Shown here: positions 28,601 through 36,440 of the stretch, piece by piece
Layout: the number at the start of each line of letters is the position of its first letter
Numbering within the stretch: position 1 is the stretch's first letter
Assembly (NCBI GenBank): GCA_020086605.1
Contig: JACBWW010000008.1
Coordinates: forward strand, 15,962,720-16,026,719
Direction: 5' to 3'
DNA from: Lanius collurio
Lineage: Eukaryota; Chordata; Aves; Passeriformes; Laniidae
Length of the DNA: 64,000 nucleotides
The notes under the pieces: generated by a model
What the model was told of the DNA's origin: nothing
The model's database searches: none
Seen by the model: the letters and a program-made list of their open reading frames with translations, nothing else
Position numbers and translations under genes: made by a program

Positions 28601-31600
28601 TATGAACAGTAATTAATTTAAATGCATAGGAAATGTCAGTCATTTAACCTGATGATAAATTTACAATACTTCTTTACAGGCTGAAAATAGCATACTGGCC
28701 CAGTGTACCAAGCCCAAGACACAGCAGTGCACTCCAAGATATGGCAAGTACTCTTCTGATTGCATGAAAAAATACACAGGGGAGATCTTTGATTAATCTA
28801 TAATGCTAGTCATTTGTTCTTTCACACTTCACTCTAGAAAAGGTCTAATATCAGCAGCTGGGAAGCCAGAGTAATATTCAAAATACAGGATAGGGAATGG
28901 TTGTTTTTTAGGCATAGGCTTTATACACTTCTAAATTTAATAAAGGTCTTGTGTAGGGTCTGACAAGCCCCTGTCCTGGCAGGAAGCCCTCATTAGATAA
29001 AGGAGACTGCACAATCTCCAGATGTGGGGTCTGACAAGCCCTTGCCCTGGCAGGAAGGCCTGGAGATAAGGAGGTTGCACAATTTCCTGCAGGCTCCTCT
29101 TTGAAAGTCAGTATGTCTTTGGTTACAGCGAGAGAAGACAGACCCATGTTCCTCTGGGAAACCATATGTAAATTCCCTTAATACCCATTGGCCTTTCACC
29201 CTTTCACACCCACCTCTGTACCCCCATAAAAGAGACCCCTCTATCCCATATTTGGGGGAGGATCTGTCTCTGGTCACCCTTCGAGGAAGATGGAAGAATA
29301 AAGCTGCTTCTGCGGAACCACCAGAAGGACCTCTCCTCTCTCTATCCGGGCCTGGCCAGGGGGGTTTGCCTTGCAGAGCAGAGCTGAAATCACTCCCTGA
29401 ATCACTAAGAGCTGATGGCTGCTGAGCCAGGCACCTCTGCAGGCACCCCAGGCCAAGGGCTGAGAGAAGCCACGACCCCCTGGGAGACGGTTCCTCACGG
29501 GATCACCTCTGAGGGCCTGCTACGGCTTCTTGGGTCTGAGCCTCAGACCCCAGCCAGCACCGGCCGACCCCTGGCATTAGTCTCAGACTTTTCTGAGTAC
29601 ACTATAGAGCATTTTTAAAAGCATGGTTCTTAAAAAAACAAATCAAAGCTGAATGGGGGTAGATGAGAGAAATTCAATGTTCACATCCAGTCAGTTTTCA
29701 CCAACTCAAACTGATTATTAAGTTCAAGTTATTCAGAATACAAAGTAATGAATTGTGGCCTAATTCCAGAGAAGTCTCATGACAGAGGCCATGTGACAGG
29801 GTGTTTTCTGAAGTCTGCTCCTCACTCCTCAGTCCCAGCTTGCCCCCAAAGCAATCCAGGGGCTCTGGCTGGCAGCTGATAGCTGCCTAAGGAGCACCTA
29901 CTGGTCAACAGGCACCAAGGTTCAGCACCATGCTCACATCTTGCCCACAGCTTTCTCATATGTTTTGATAAGTATACCTGAATTCCAGCATTAAAAAAGC
30001 AGCAAGAGCAGCTGTTAAGAAAAAATAAAGCTGTTAGAAGCAGCTGCTGGAGACCACATTTTCCACCTTTGCCTATTAGTAGACTTAGTAGTATCTTTGC
30101 CTTCTTGCCTTCCCCCTTTTAATAAGATTTCTGCTGCAGTTTTGGTGACATCTAATACTAAAAGATCTCATCTTAGAACACGTACGTTTATCTTTTAAGT
30201 CTCAGACCACCTACCACTGTGTTTTTGGAGCAAGGACTAGTACTGTTTCCCTTCTTAAATCTCTTTTTCTCTAGAAGACCTGAACTTAATTTGGCACTTG
30301 TCCATCTAGTAGTTTCTCTCATGATCTTTAACAAGCAGATTTCTATCTAGTCAAATTTCAGGCATTGGCTAGTAAGCATCCACAGGCCAGACACTGGCCA
30401 AAACTGGGATACAGAGTGAAGTAATCAGAAACAAAATTTCAGAAGACCCTGATAGTCTGCTGGTAATGAAAAGTTTTGCTGAATATCAGCATTGCTTCCT
30501 GAGACACAGCAAATATGGATTTTCATATTCCAGGTCAAAACTTCCTCACTTTCTTTCTTCCTTTCTTCCACCTAAATGTAGATAAAGAAGTGATGAGTTC
30601 AGAGCTATTATGAGGTCATCATTTTGCAACAAAGAATTGCAAGTGAAATACACAGAGGCTGCATGCTACAGAAAGGACAAATAGGTTTTGTGAACCACAG
30701 TGCCACTTCAACATAAAATGTTTAAAAGCAAAATATATAAATTTAAAATGCCTTTAACTTCTACTTCAGAGACAAAGCAACTAAGAAAATGAAGTCTGTG
30801 TTAATCACACCTGCTAAAGAATACTGTTATGTTGATAACAGATGCAGAAATGCCAGATACCAGATAATGGTTTGGGAGAGCACAGTAAAAGCACTATGTC
30901 AGGAGACAGTACAATAAACAGGTTACCAGATACATTGTCAAGAAGTAATTTGGTATTCTAAACAATTAATGAACTGTGGAGAAAGTTATTCCCCAAATGG
31001 GCACTGGAAAACAGAGGCAGGGAGCAAATCTTGCTTCATTCTGTACGTTTATTCCATCAGGTTACAAGAGAAAAATGCTGATATAGTATTGGAAAAATAT
31101 CTGATGTGGTATCGCTGAGATTTCAAAGAGCAGCATTCTTATTTCCCAGTCAGATCACAAATTGTAAGAAAGAAATAAAAAACAGTACACATGTACTTAT
31201 TTCTTTCAAAATTATTTAGGGGGGGAGGGAGGGAGAGGGAAAGAAAAAATCTAATAGCTATGCCAACTTGCCCATAATTTAAAAAACATTATGGCAAATG
31301 TGGCAAACCCAGAACAATCTAAGTAGAAAATAAAAAAACTTGGTGTTACCACCTGTTCTTCATTTAACCATCCAGAATTTGCAAAAACTTGTTACCCCAG
31401 GTATACTCAGATCACAACATGGCATGAAGTTTAATAACAAACTGTTTGCAGCAGCTGACAGCTTAATCTTGTCTGGCTGCTGTTCAAGTTGCTGCCTTTG
31501 TATAGTAACATATTTGCTAAATTCTTTGAAAGCTGTTGTTCTCAGAACAGCACATCACGAGACTTGCATTTTATCATCACTGCTTTTGGTCCCAAGTAAA

Positions 31601-34600
31601 CATAAAAGCAAGAAAAACTTTGCTTAAATACTGCGGGACAGGAGAAGAGGATCCTCTAAATTAGGGAAATAAGTATTTTCATTCATATTTCTAAAATCAA
31701 AAATTAGATAAATTAATTAATTAGCATATTATTCTTTTTCCTTGCTTTGTCTCACAGACTAACTGGAAACCTGTTTCAAAGTCACTGCTTCAGGCCCTTT
31801 CAGACAATGATACCACCAGCCTTTTTGTCATAGACCATGAGTCAAAGGCTCCTCTGATGCTAGACCTCTTCACAGATGGTGGGCAAGGCAGCAAGCATGA
31901 CACTTGCCAGTCAGAAACTCCTAGCAATGACACCAACATGAGCCTGAGTCATGAAGAAATCCCTGCAGAAGCAGTTACAAGTGAAGAAGACATCATTTCC
32001 ATTGAAGTTCCTCTACTGAGTGACTATGCCAGCATGGAGTTCAGCCACAAAGCCCTAATGAGTCTGACAGTGAGCATGCCTGAAAGAGCTGCTCACCCTG
32101 ACCCAGAAATGGAACTAAGCAGTAAGCAAGCACAAACTGTGCATAAGGTTTTGTTTGCTTCCCAGGACTACCTCAAACAAAGCCAGGTAGTACTTTTGCC
32201 ATCTGGACCAACTTTCATGGGACAAATCAATTAAAATTAAAGCATCTTCATAATTTTCCTTACCATAAAATCAAGTTCTTACACTTCTGACACCTCAGTG
32301 GAGGCACTAGGACCAAATAAGACACTGAGCTTGTGACAGTTATCTTCCCTACAGTAAGTTTCCTTGGTGAAATAGGTTGATTATATGATTAGATTAACTA
32401 TTTCATCTCAGTCGTTCAGGAAAGCCCTACCATTTTCACACAGGAAAAACTTTCAGGGAATCATCTGAAAAATCTTTCAGTAAAGTACCTCTTGCTTATT
32501 ATTTTGTTCTAGGGCACTCAAGAGCCATTCAAGGCTTCCACTCTAAGCACAATATCCTTGTACATATCAGGAGAATTCTCTATTCACTATGATCAACTTA
32601 AGATCTGATTTTCAGATCTCATAAGTTTTTCAGCAAAAAAATTTCACCTAAAGTATCTACCACTTCAAAGAAGCTCTCCAGCTGATCAAAGCTGGACAAA
32701 GAAATTATTCCAACTCTTTCAAATTAGGAATAAAAAATTATGTGTACTGGTCTATGTAAAACACCATTAGTGCTTTACATCCTAGAACTTTACAGCTTTA
32801 TTTATTTTACATAAATAGCACTGTGTAAGTGAAGACGATAATAAGTTTCATTAACAGTATTGGAATTGTTACTTACATTAATTAAGGTCATTTCCTCCTA
32901 CAATTAACCTAAACATAGAGAAAAAACCCCATCCGTATTCTGTGATGAGGTGTAGCTGCAGGTATGTTTTCACACTGCATGGAATGACAATAACTGTAAC
33001 ACAGACTTCAGGAGATGAACAGATAGTTCTGTTAGCCATCCCGCCAAACACTGCATGGAAGAGGAGCCACTGGATACGGGGATAAAAGAGTGTTCCTCAA
33101 TATGCTTTCTATGAGACTCCATCAGGTATCTCCACAATGCAAGGAGTCCGAACCTTTTTCTACCTCACAAGATTTTCTCAGTCATGAACTCTGCAGGCAT
33201 TAATGGTCTGCCATTATTGTACAAAACCCAGTTTATTGCTGTTGTCTCAAGTTTAAGGAGCATTTTATTAGAATTGCTTTGTGGAGAAAGAAATTGGTCA
33301 ACTCTACCATAAGCACCAGAGAATCCATAGATGGACATTTGTTAAAATTCTCTCATTAAAAGTGAAGGACAATTGACATTCACACAAATATTTCCATTCA
33401 TCCTTGGCAGTATGAATTATAGAACAGACATGCTTGCAAAAACTCAGAGAAATTCCTAGTCCCCCACTTCACTGATTTAGTGAGAATCCATAACAAAACC
33501 TGGTTTATTCATTTTCCGTATTTATATTCACTCTCTCTTTAACTACATCTGTTTATATCTGTTCAGACTATTAGGAACGAACCTGTATTTCACTGAGGGT
33601 TATGCACTCTTTTTCTTCTTAGCACTCAAAATCCACTGTTACCCCACAAAGCAATATGCACTCACAGTTGTTAAACCTCGTAATTGAAACAAGGGGTGAG
33701 AAGAGCACTCCCCAGAGATCACACAAGTTTGGGGAATCTTTTAAATATCTTTCTTCTTTTTTTTAAACTTTAATCTGGTCACCTCACCTGATTTGAATTT
33801 AAGAGAATGCAAATGATCCTGCTATTAGTGCAGTTGTTTTTACTTGTAATATCTAGTAGTGCTGTTGAAAAGCTGTTCCAGACAATGAAGTCCTGATATA
33901 CAATCATTATCAAGTAGTCATAATTTGTCCATTTCCAAAATATAATGATATGATACTTACAGTATTTCTTTCATTTCTGGTCAAAGAAACTTATTTTCCT
34001 GGTGCACTTTGTACCTTCAATAGCTTTACTCATCCTTGTAAACAATGAATTCTTCTTTTCTTACTCTGCACCTACCAAACCAATACATATTATTCTGTTA
34101 TGGATAAAGTATGTAAAAAGTAAGTAAGGAGAACCAAACTAAAGGCTTGCAAGCAGTTTCAGTATATGAAACAGGCTTATACATGAAACTCAATGGACAG
34201 CTTGGACTTTTACCCTGGTGATTATTAACTCCACTGTACTAGCCATTGTCTGACATCTTGCTAAAAAAAAATTGTATAACAGGACAGGAGAATTGTACTA
34301 GAAGCACCCATGGATATTAAATAGAAGAGATAGATCTATTCTACTTTCAGTTATAAAGCTCACAATATATGTAATTCTTAACTGATCTCATTAAAGCAAT
34401 ATTTGTACAATATCTGTAAACAGTACATTTGGGAGAATAAGAGATATATGAAAAATCCTGGTGTGGAGATTAGATATAAATTAAGAACTCATCCCATCAT
34501 GATGTATCCTTTGAGAGCAAATAAAGAACCTTTCATATGGAGACAAATAGAAGAGTACACTTGCTAAATAGTTTCATGCAGCTGAAAAGGAGTCTTAGTT

Positions 34601-35452
34601 CAAATAATGTACTTACTCAGGGACACAGGATTAGGAGATACACTACCTTTCTGTGGTATTTTTTTGTTGGCTCTTCTATGGAGATTTTTAGTTCAGTTGG
34701 AAGGGTCCTACAATAGTCATCTAGTACTCCCTGCCTTCTTCAGGCAGTTTAAAGAAATATGTGCATATACTGGTGTACAGTGACTGCAGAAGCCTTCCCC
34801 TACAAATAAACATGTAAGGTAGTTCATTCCATAGTACTGTTCAAGCGGTTTGTGTAGTGTTCTTAGCTTCAATATCTTTAGCTTCTGGGGATGTTATGCT
34901 GAGTGAAATTGCAGATATGAAGGCTCAGGACCACAAAAGGCAAGATATTTTATAATTAAATTTTTGCTTTCTATTCACATTCAGCATAGCTCTGGGTGAT
35001 CTGGATGATCATTAGTGAGAGTTCAGACATGGTAAAAGCTTAGACAACTGTAGGCCTGGAGGCACTTCAGCACATCACATCAGCATATGCACATCAGCAT
35101 AGTGATTTATAGCATGGGATATTATACTGGAAGGTTAGAGGGCTGTAGCATTCTGTATCTACAGAGAAAGGAATGTAATAATACTCAGACTAATACAGCA
35201 CAAAGCTAATATAGCACAAAGTTAGGTTAGTATTTTTTTTCTGGTATCCAGAGTAGATGTTTTTTCTTGCATGGAGATGAGATTTTAAATTTTTTTTTTA
35301 TTATATTTTTTATGTAGTGCCTAAAGGCAGACTACAGCGCAGTAGTTAGCACTGAAAATTCCCACAGTGTGTCAGAGACAAAACAAACAAGTGTTCATCC
35401 TGGAGCAGGAGATTGCAGCAACCACAATATTGTAGAGGTTGACTCAGTATAG
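1654..35452 (+). CDS. Type I cytokine receptor with five FN3 domains, IL-12Rbeta1-like (15 coding exons)
   Basis: The coding exons are 1654-1696, 4631-4742, 7891-8057, 9068-9207, 14305-14446, 14608-14690, 15745-15955, 18035-18193, 19247-19372, 20396-20548, 23516-23659, 26621-26717, 28680-28743, 31758-32186 and 35318-35452. Joined, they keep one open frame of 734 residues. All introns are GT-AG except the one after 28743, which is GC-AG. The layout is leader (1-14), D1 (15-107, C22/C32 pair and CTW), D2 (108-201, degenerate WSxWS), D3 (202-299), D4 (300-394), D5 (395-493), membrane span (about 501-524), Box1 WPSVPSP (532-538), and a tail with Y637, Y685 (YLKQ) and Y696. There are 13 N-glycosylation sequons outside the membrane. 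In this family Box1 binds a JAK kinase. D1, D4 (GTN...W...DW) and the order of domains look most like IL-12Rbeta1, while D5 (VPxxGP) also resembles IL-31RA. Membership of the family is secure; the exact orthology is inferred. Confidence 0.86.
1873..1917 (+). repeat. (TTTTG)n microsatellite
   Basis: A run of TTTTG/TTTG units directly adjoins the left edge of the GC-rich island. Confidence 0.9.
1918..2345. promoter_or_regulatory. GC-rich, CpG-dense island in receptor intron 1
   Basis: The composition jumps from AT-rich to strongly GC-rich with many CG dinucleotides (GCGCGGTGCCCGCG, GACGCCGCGCCC), then falls back after about 2345. It starts roughly 220 bases after the leader exon. CpG islands usually mark promoters, so it may drive this gene, or a gene running left on the minus strand. 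Overlapping ORFs in several frames reflect base composition only. Confidence 0.6.
2013..2107. repeat. 19-bp tandem repeat, five copies
   Basis: Five perfect or near-perfect copies of GCTCCCGCGGCCCCTCAGG stand head to tail, each with a CCGCGG palindrome. With no spacers between units it is a minisatellite, not a CRISPR array. Confidence 0.93.
2346..4630. other. Rest of receptor intron 1
   Basis: AT-rich intronic sequence with short A runs. I see no exon and no transposon that I can name. Confidence 0.45.
4631..4742 (+). CDS. Receptor exon 2: first half of FN3 domain D1
   Basis: The exon follows CATCTTCCAG and ends before GTAAGT in phase 2. It encodes the signature start of a cytokine-receptor module: [14 protein letters not shown], with C22 and C32 able to form the conserved first disulfide and W34 after it. 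An N-Y-T sequon follows. IL-12Rbeta1 has the same C-(9 residues)-C-x-W layout in D1. Confidence 0.88.
4930..5800. mobile_element. Solo LTR of a songbird endogenous retrovirus (copy A)
   Basis: The stretch has the features of a common passerine LTR family: GGGCAAAACAGAC, then repeated CTGCTCCAG and TCCTCCCA phrases, then CTTCTCATAGAAGCCACC and AACCCAATACA near the end. Copy B at 21933-23293 shares these in the same order. There is no viral coding region. The ORFs in it are not genes. Edges are approximate. Confidence 0.75.
5840..7890. other. Rest of receptor intron 2
   Basis: AT-rich intron. A 22-base A run ends at 6840. No recognisable exon or element otherwise. Confidence 0.4.
7891..8057 (+). 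CDS. Receptor exon 3: second half of D1
   Basis: The exon sits between TTCTCTGAAG and GTACAA and runs from phase 2 to phase 1. It encodes residues 52-107, including the strand [13 protein letters not shown] and sequons NTS and NIS. Only one cysteine (C94) is present, so the usual second D1 disulfide cannot form within this domain. Confidence 0.85.
9068..9207 (+). CDS. Receptor exon 4: first half of FN3 domain D2
   Basis: The exon follows CCATTTTAG and ends before GTAAGT in phase 0. It encodes residues 108-154, including LIIKWDR and YELRYRE, the usual B and C strand patterns of a cytokine-binding FN3 domain. Confidence 0.88.
9690..10205 (-). mobile_element. CR1 LINE fragment, 3' end, antisense to the receptor
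   Basis: The plus strand reads AGAATCATGGAAAT...TTGGAAGGGACCTTGAAGAT, the reverse complement of the CR1 3' end, and continues through CACCCAGAAATGGAGCATCC and CCTTGTCATGTC. It is moderately diverged. Confidence 0.88.
10745..11345 (-). mobile_element. CR1 LINE fragment, further 5', antisense
   Basis: The stretch from AACCCCAGAGCTGGATGCAG to CATCAAATCCATC matches the part of CR1 that would directly follow the fragment at 9690-10205. The two are separated by about 540 bases of non-CR1 sequence. Its ORFs are remnants of the CR1 reverse-transcriptase frame read backwards or by chance. Confidence 0.85.
11346..13687. other. Middle of receptor intron 4
   Basis: AT-rich intron with no element that I can name. 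Only short T runs and a TTAATTAATTAACTTATTAATTAG-type AT palindrome near 13253-13275 stand out. Confidence 0.4.
13692..14007 (+). mobile_element. Solo LTR with 4-bp target duplication (copy 1)
   Basis: The element starts TGTGTTGCGG and ends GTGAGCA, with TCAA directly before (13688-13691) and after (14008-14011). It has a TATA-like GATAAAA (13848-13854) and AATAAA (13937-13942), as an LTR should in this orientation. A close relative is at 19486. The element lies about 300 bases upstream of exon 5. Confidence 0.83.
14305..14446 (+). CDS. Receptor exon 5: second half of D2 with degenerate WSxWS
   Basis: The exon follows CTTTTTTAG and ends before GTAAGT in phase 1. It encodes residues 155-201: the F strand SSYIVQLRC, then NCVCIWSKE, where VCIWS (190-194) replaces the WSxWS box. 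C181, C189 and C191 are three cysteines in a short stretch. Confidence 0.88.
14608..14690 (+). CDS. Receptor exon 6: first part of FN3 domain D3
   Basis: The exon follows TTTACCAG and ends at GGGAG|GTAAGG in phase 0. It encodes the D2-D3 linker and the first strands of D3, with an N-A-T sequon and VLLKWE as the B-strand tryptophan. Confidence 0.85.
15745..15955 (+). CDS. Receptor exon 7: rest of D3
   Basis: The exon follows CTTGCTAG and ends at ACAG|GTATTT in phase 1. It encodes residues 230-299, including GYLVNVERI and [16 protein letters not shown], the typical F-G strand of an FN3 domain. Sequons are NRT, NLS and NIS. The match to the YNVAVISSNQFG region of human IL-12Rbeta1 is by eye. 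Confidence 0.88.
16983..17425 (-). mobile_element. CR1 LINE fragment, antisense
   Basis: The plus strand starts CAGAATCATAGAATCAACTAG and runs through GACTCCACCATCTCCCTTGG and GCCTCCTTTCTCCAGGCTAA, the reverse complement of a CR1 3' end. The last part repeats an ACCACAGCTCCCT phrase. Confidence 0.88.
18035..18193 (+). CDS. Receptor exon 8: first half of FN3 domain D4
   Basis: The exon follows TTGTTCACAG and ends at CTAG|GTAACA in phase 1. It encodes residues 300-352. The pattern GTNAVVTW...CFVVDW parallels GTNGTTMYW...YCIEW of human IL-12Rbeta1, which is the best single clue to the family branch. Confidence 0.88.
19247..19372 (+). CDS. Receptor exon 9: second half of D4
   Basis: The exon follows GTTTTCCAG and ends at GGAG|GTATTC in phase 1. 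It encodes residues 353-394, with [14 protein letters not shown], the F strand seen in D4 of IL-31RA, gp130 and the IL-12 receptors. C371 and C373 form a C-x-C pair. Confidence 0.87.
19486..19795 (+). mobile_element. Solo LTR (copy 2, related to 13692-14007)
   Basis: It shares CAAGCAGCCC.GGCTCTGATG, GTGGTTGGTTGTTT and GACAGAGGGAATAAATGACT with copy 1, in order and spacing. AATAAA is at 19722-19727. I see no clean target duplication, so the right edge is approximate. It follows exon 9 by about 110 bases. Confidence 0.8.
20396..20548 (+). CDS. Receptor exon 10: first half of FN3 domain D5
   Basis: The acceptor is TTTTTTAAG ending at 20395. Phase and homology choose it over the AG at 20401-20402, because it yields EGVPRTGP across the junction, matching VPSEGP in IL-31RA. 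It encodes AVVKWTEI and GYRISYTD and ends before GTAAGT in phase 1. Confidence 0.86.
20549..21932. other. First part of receptor intron 10
   Basis: AT-rich intron with no named element, ending where solo LTR copy B begins. Confidence 0.4.
21933..23293. mobile_element. Solo LTR of a songbird endogenous retrovirus (copy B), split by a 275-bp insert
   Basis: The element begins TGTGATGGTTTACCCTGG and shows the same GGGCAAAACAGAC, CTGCTCCAG and TTCATCACAGATTGT phrases as copy A. It stops being LTR at 22526, resumes at 22802 with GGCCTCCCACAG, and ends around CCAAAACCTGGCC. The inserted piece is a copy of intron sequence found at 24299-24573. There is no viral gene. Confidence 0.78.
22527..22801 (+). 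repeat. 275-bp direct duplication, copy 1 (inside the LTR)
   Basis: The stretch from CATCAGTTAAACTAAAACT to AAATCAACAGGA is repeated at 24299-24573 at equal length, with about three substitutions by eye. The copies are 1,772 bases apart, on either side of exon 11. Confidence 0.95.
23516..23659 (+). CDS. Receptor exon 11: second half of D5
   Basis: The exon follows TATTTCAG and ends at ATATG|GTACTG in phase 1. It encodes residues 446-493 with [20 protein letters not shown], a classic FN3 E-F strand. The exon lies between a solo LTR on its left and the second copy of a 275-bp duplication on its right. Confidence 0.88.
24299..24573 (+). repeat. 275-bp direct duplication, copy 2 (in intron 11)
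   Basis: This is the partner of 22527-22801. Its flanks are ordinary intron, which makes it the likelier source. It has no terminal inverted repeats, target duplications or poly-A end. Confidence 0.95.
25395..25490. repeat. A/C-rich low-complexity stretch
   Basis: CCAACCAAAACCAACC-type units and A runs. The opposite-strand ORF across it (25250-25513) is hydrophobic only because T/G-rich DNA encodes Leu, Phe, Val and Trp. Confidence 0.7.
25560..26416 (+). mobile_element. CR1 LINE, 3' end with reverse-transcriptase remnant
   Basis: A 145-codon frame (25546-25983) carries [18 protein letters not shown] and [18 protein letters not shown], the C-terminal part of the CR1 polyprotein, followed by CR1 3' sequence ending TCTGTGACTCTATGATA. 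It is sense to the receptor, in intron 11, about 200 bases before the membrane-span exon. Confidence 0.93.
26621..26717 (+). CDS. Receptor exon 12: membrane span
   Basis: The exon follows TTCCCATTAG and ends at AAAAG|GTAAGA in phase 2. It encodes residues 494-526: a short acidic stalk (DKGEFEG), about 24 hydrophobic residues, then the stop-transfer LKR. This fixes the protein as a single-pass type I receptor. Confidence 0.9.
26718..28679. other. Receptor intron 12
   Basis: AT-rich intron. No recognisable exon or element. Confidence 0.4.
28680..28743 (+). CDS. Receptor exon 13: Box1 motif, with GC donor
   Basis: The exon follows CTTTACAG. It encodes [20 protein letters not shown]. Box1 (aromatic-P-x-x-P-x-P) is the JAK docking site in this family, and human IL-12Rbeta1 has a similar CPPLPTP...SSAIEF. 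The exon ends at ATG|GCAAGTA, a GC donor. Reading on would reach TGA within 24 bases. Confidence 0.84.
28950..29590 (+). mobile_element. Solo LTR of another endogenous retrovirus, with duplicated U3 segment
   Basis: The stretch has the order of an LTR: a GGGTCTGACAAGCCC unit near 28956 repeated near 29028, then TATA-like CATAAAAG (29225-29232), then AATAAA (29297-29302), then a GC-rich segment. It starts about 210 bases after the Box1 exon. No retroviral gene accompanies it. Edges are approximate. Confidence 0.68.
29640..31757. other. Rest of receptor intron 13
   Basis: AT-rich intron with a purine-rich GGGGGGAGGGAGGGAGAGGG run at 31219-31238. No exon seen. Confidence 0.4.
31758..32186 (+). 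CDS. Receptor exon 14: main cytoplasmic tail
   Basis: The exon follows TGTCTCACAG and ends at GCCAG|GTAGTA in phase 0, encoding residues 548-690. The tail is acidic and carries Y637 (DYASM) and Y685 (DYLKQ), the second fitting the STAT3-type YxxQ pattern. If the donor is skipped, the frame continues 15 residues to TAA at 32232-32234, giving a 705-residue alternative form. Confidence 0.85.
32187..35317. other. Receptor intron 14, or 3' UTR of the short form
   Basis: If exon 14 reads through, this becomes coding to 32234 and then 3' UTR, with AATAAA near 32729 as a possible end. A short stretch at about 34690-34740 (GTTGGAAGGGTCCTACAATA) may be an old CR1 3' tip. Nothing else is recognisable. 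Confidence 0.4.
35318..35452 (+). CDS. Receptor exon 15: C-terminal tail and stop
   Basis: A pyrimidine-rich tract and TTATGTAG precede 35318. The exon is in phase with exon 14 and stays open for 44 codons, starting [15 protein letters not shown] and ending VEVDSV before TAG. Y696 lies in DYSAV. No ORF-length criterion would reveal it. Support is the in-phase junction, the strong acceptor and a polar, receptor-tail-like composition; a missed small exon before it cannot be excluded. Confidence 0.68.
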   Translation, partial: CLKADYSAVVSTENSHSVSETKQTSVHPGAGDCSNHNIVEVDSV

Positions 35453-36000
35453 TTAAAAAATTAATAATAATATCTACCAAATGTCTACAAATTCCCCCAG
35501 AATCTAAGCCTTAGATGTACTGTGAGAACCCTTAAAGCCACTCTTATGCCACAATAGTACCTGCAGTCAAGCAGAGTCCTCTGGTTGACAGGGGCATCCT
35601 GTCAACCCAATTCAACTGCAGTTATTGCTACAAAAAATGTAAAATAATGAAGCAATTCATGAAAGACCTCTAGCTCCAGAAGACACCCATCTTGGAGCTC
35701 TTGACTCTGTGTCACAGGCTCTTGGTTTGCCTGTTTCTCTCTCTCTCAATGGCGCTCTAGGTCTGCTGCCTGAATGATGTTAAATGTGCTCTGGTACAAT
35801 GTTGATGGAATCTCTGTGAACCTGGGTAATAAAACTTGTGACAGCTTACACCACTCACTTCTGAGCACTGTTTATAGAAGACTGCTGCTAAGACAGATCA
35901 CTCCATGCCAGTGGTGTTGGGATGGGAATAATCTTATCCTCACACCTGTTTCAATTCTACAGCAGAAGCACCAGTCTGATTAATAAAAATTAAAACAGCC
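35453..36000 (+). other. Probable 3' UTR of the receptor gene
   Basis: The stretch after the TAG is AT-rich and noncoding. AATAAA occurs at 35828-35833 and at 35982-35987, so either could end the transcript. The right limit is approximate. A CR1 copy begins about 60 bases further on. Confidence 0.45.
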
Positions 36001-36061
36001 TGCTGTATTAGAAATGGTCATTCCCATTACTCATCTCCAGAGACCCCCTACAGTGCTTCAC

Positions 36062-36440
36062 AGGATCACTGAGTTTGGAAAAGGCCTTTAGGACTGAGTC
36101 CAACTGCAAACCTAATACTGCCAAGCCCACCACTAAATCTTGTCGTTAAGCGCCTCCAGGCATGGTGACGTAACCAGTTCCCTGGGCAGCCTGCTCCAAG
36201 ACTTGACAACTCCTCCTGTGGAGAAATGTTTCCAGGTATTCAATCTAAACCTCCTCTGGTGCATCTTGGGGCCATTTCCTCTCATCCTGTCACTTGCTAC
36301 CTGTGAGAATGTACTGGGCCTCTCACCTCACTGCAACTTCCTTTCAGGCAGTTGTAGAAAGCGGTAAGATCCCTTCCCTGAGCCTCCTTCTCTCCAGGCT
36401 AAACATCCCCAGCTGCTTCAGCCGCTCCGTGTAAGACCTA
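36062..36440 (-). mobile_element. CR1 LINE fragment, minus orientation
   Basis: The plus strand reads GATCACTGAGTTTGGAAAAGG, then GAGAAATGTTTCCAGGTATTC and CTCCTTCTCTCCAGGCTAAAC, the reverse complement of a CR1 3' region. Confidence 0.85.

Noticed and set aside
31857..32234. The 125-codon ORF as a single-exon gene
   Set aside because: Its frame is continuous with the 5' part of exon 14 from 31758 and with the receptor exons upstream. It is the receptor tail.
1654..35452. Naming the receptor IL31RA or IL6ST outright
   Set aside because: D5 resembles IL-31RA, but D1, D4 and the inferred neighbourhood fit IL-12Rbeta1 better, and there is no N-terminal Ig-like domain as in gp130. I leave the symbol blank.
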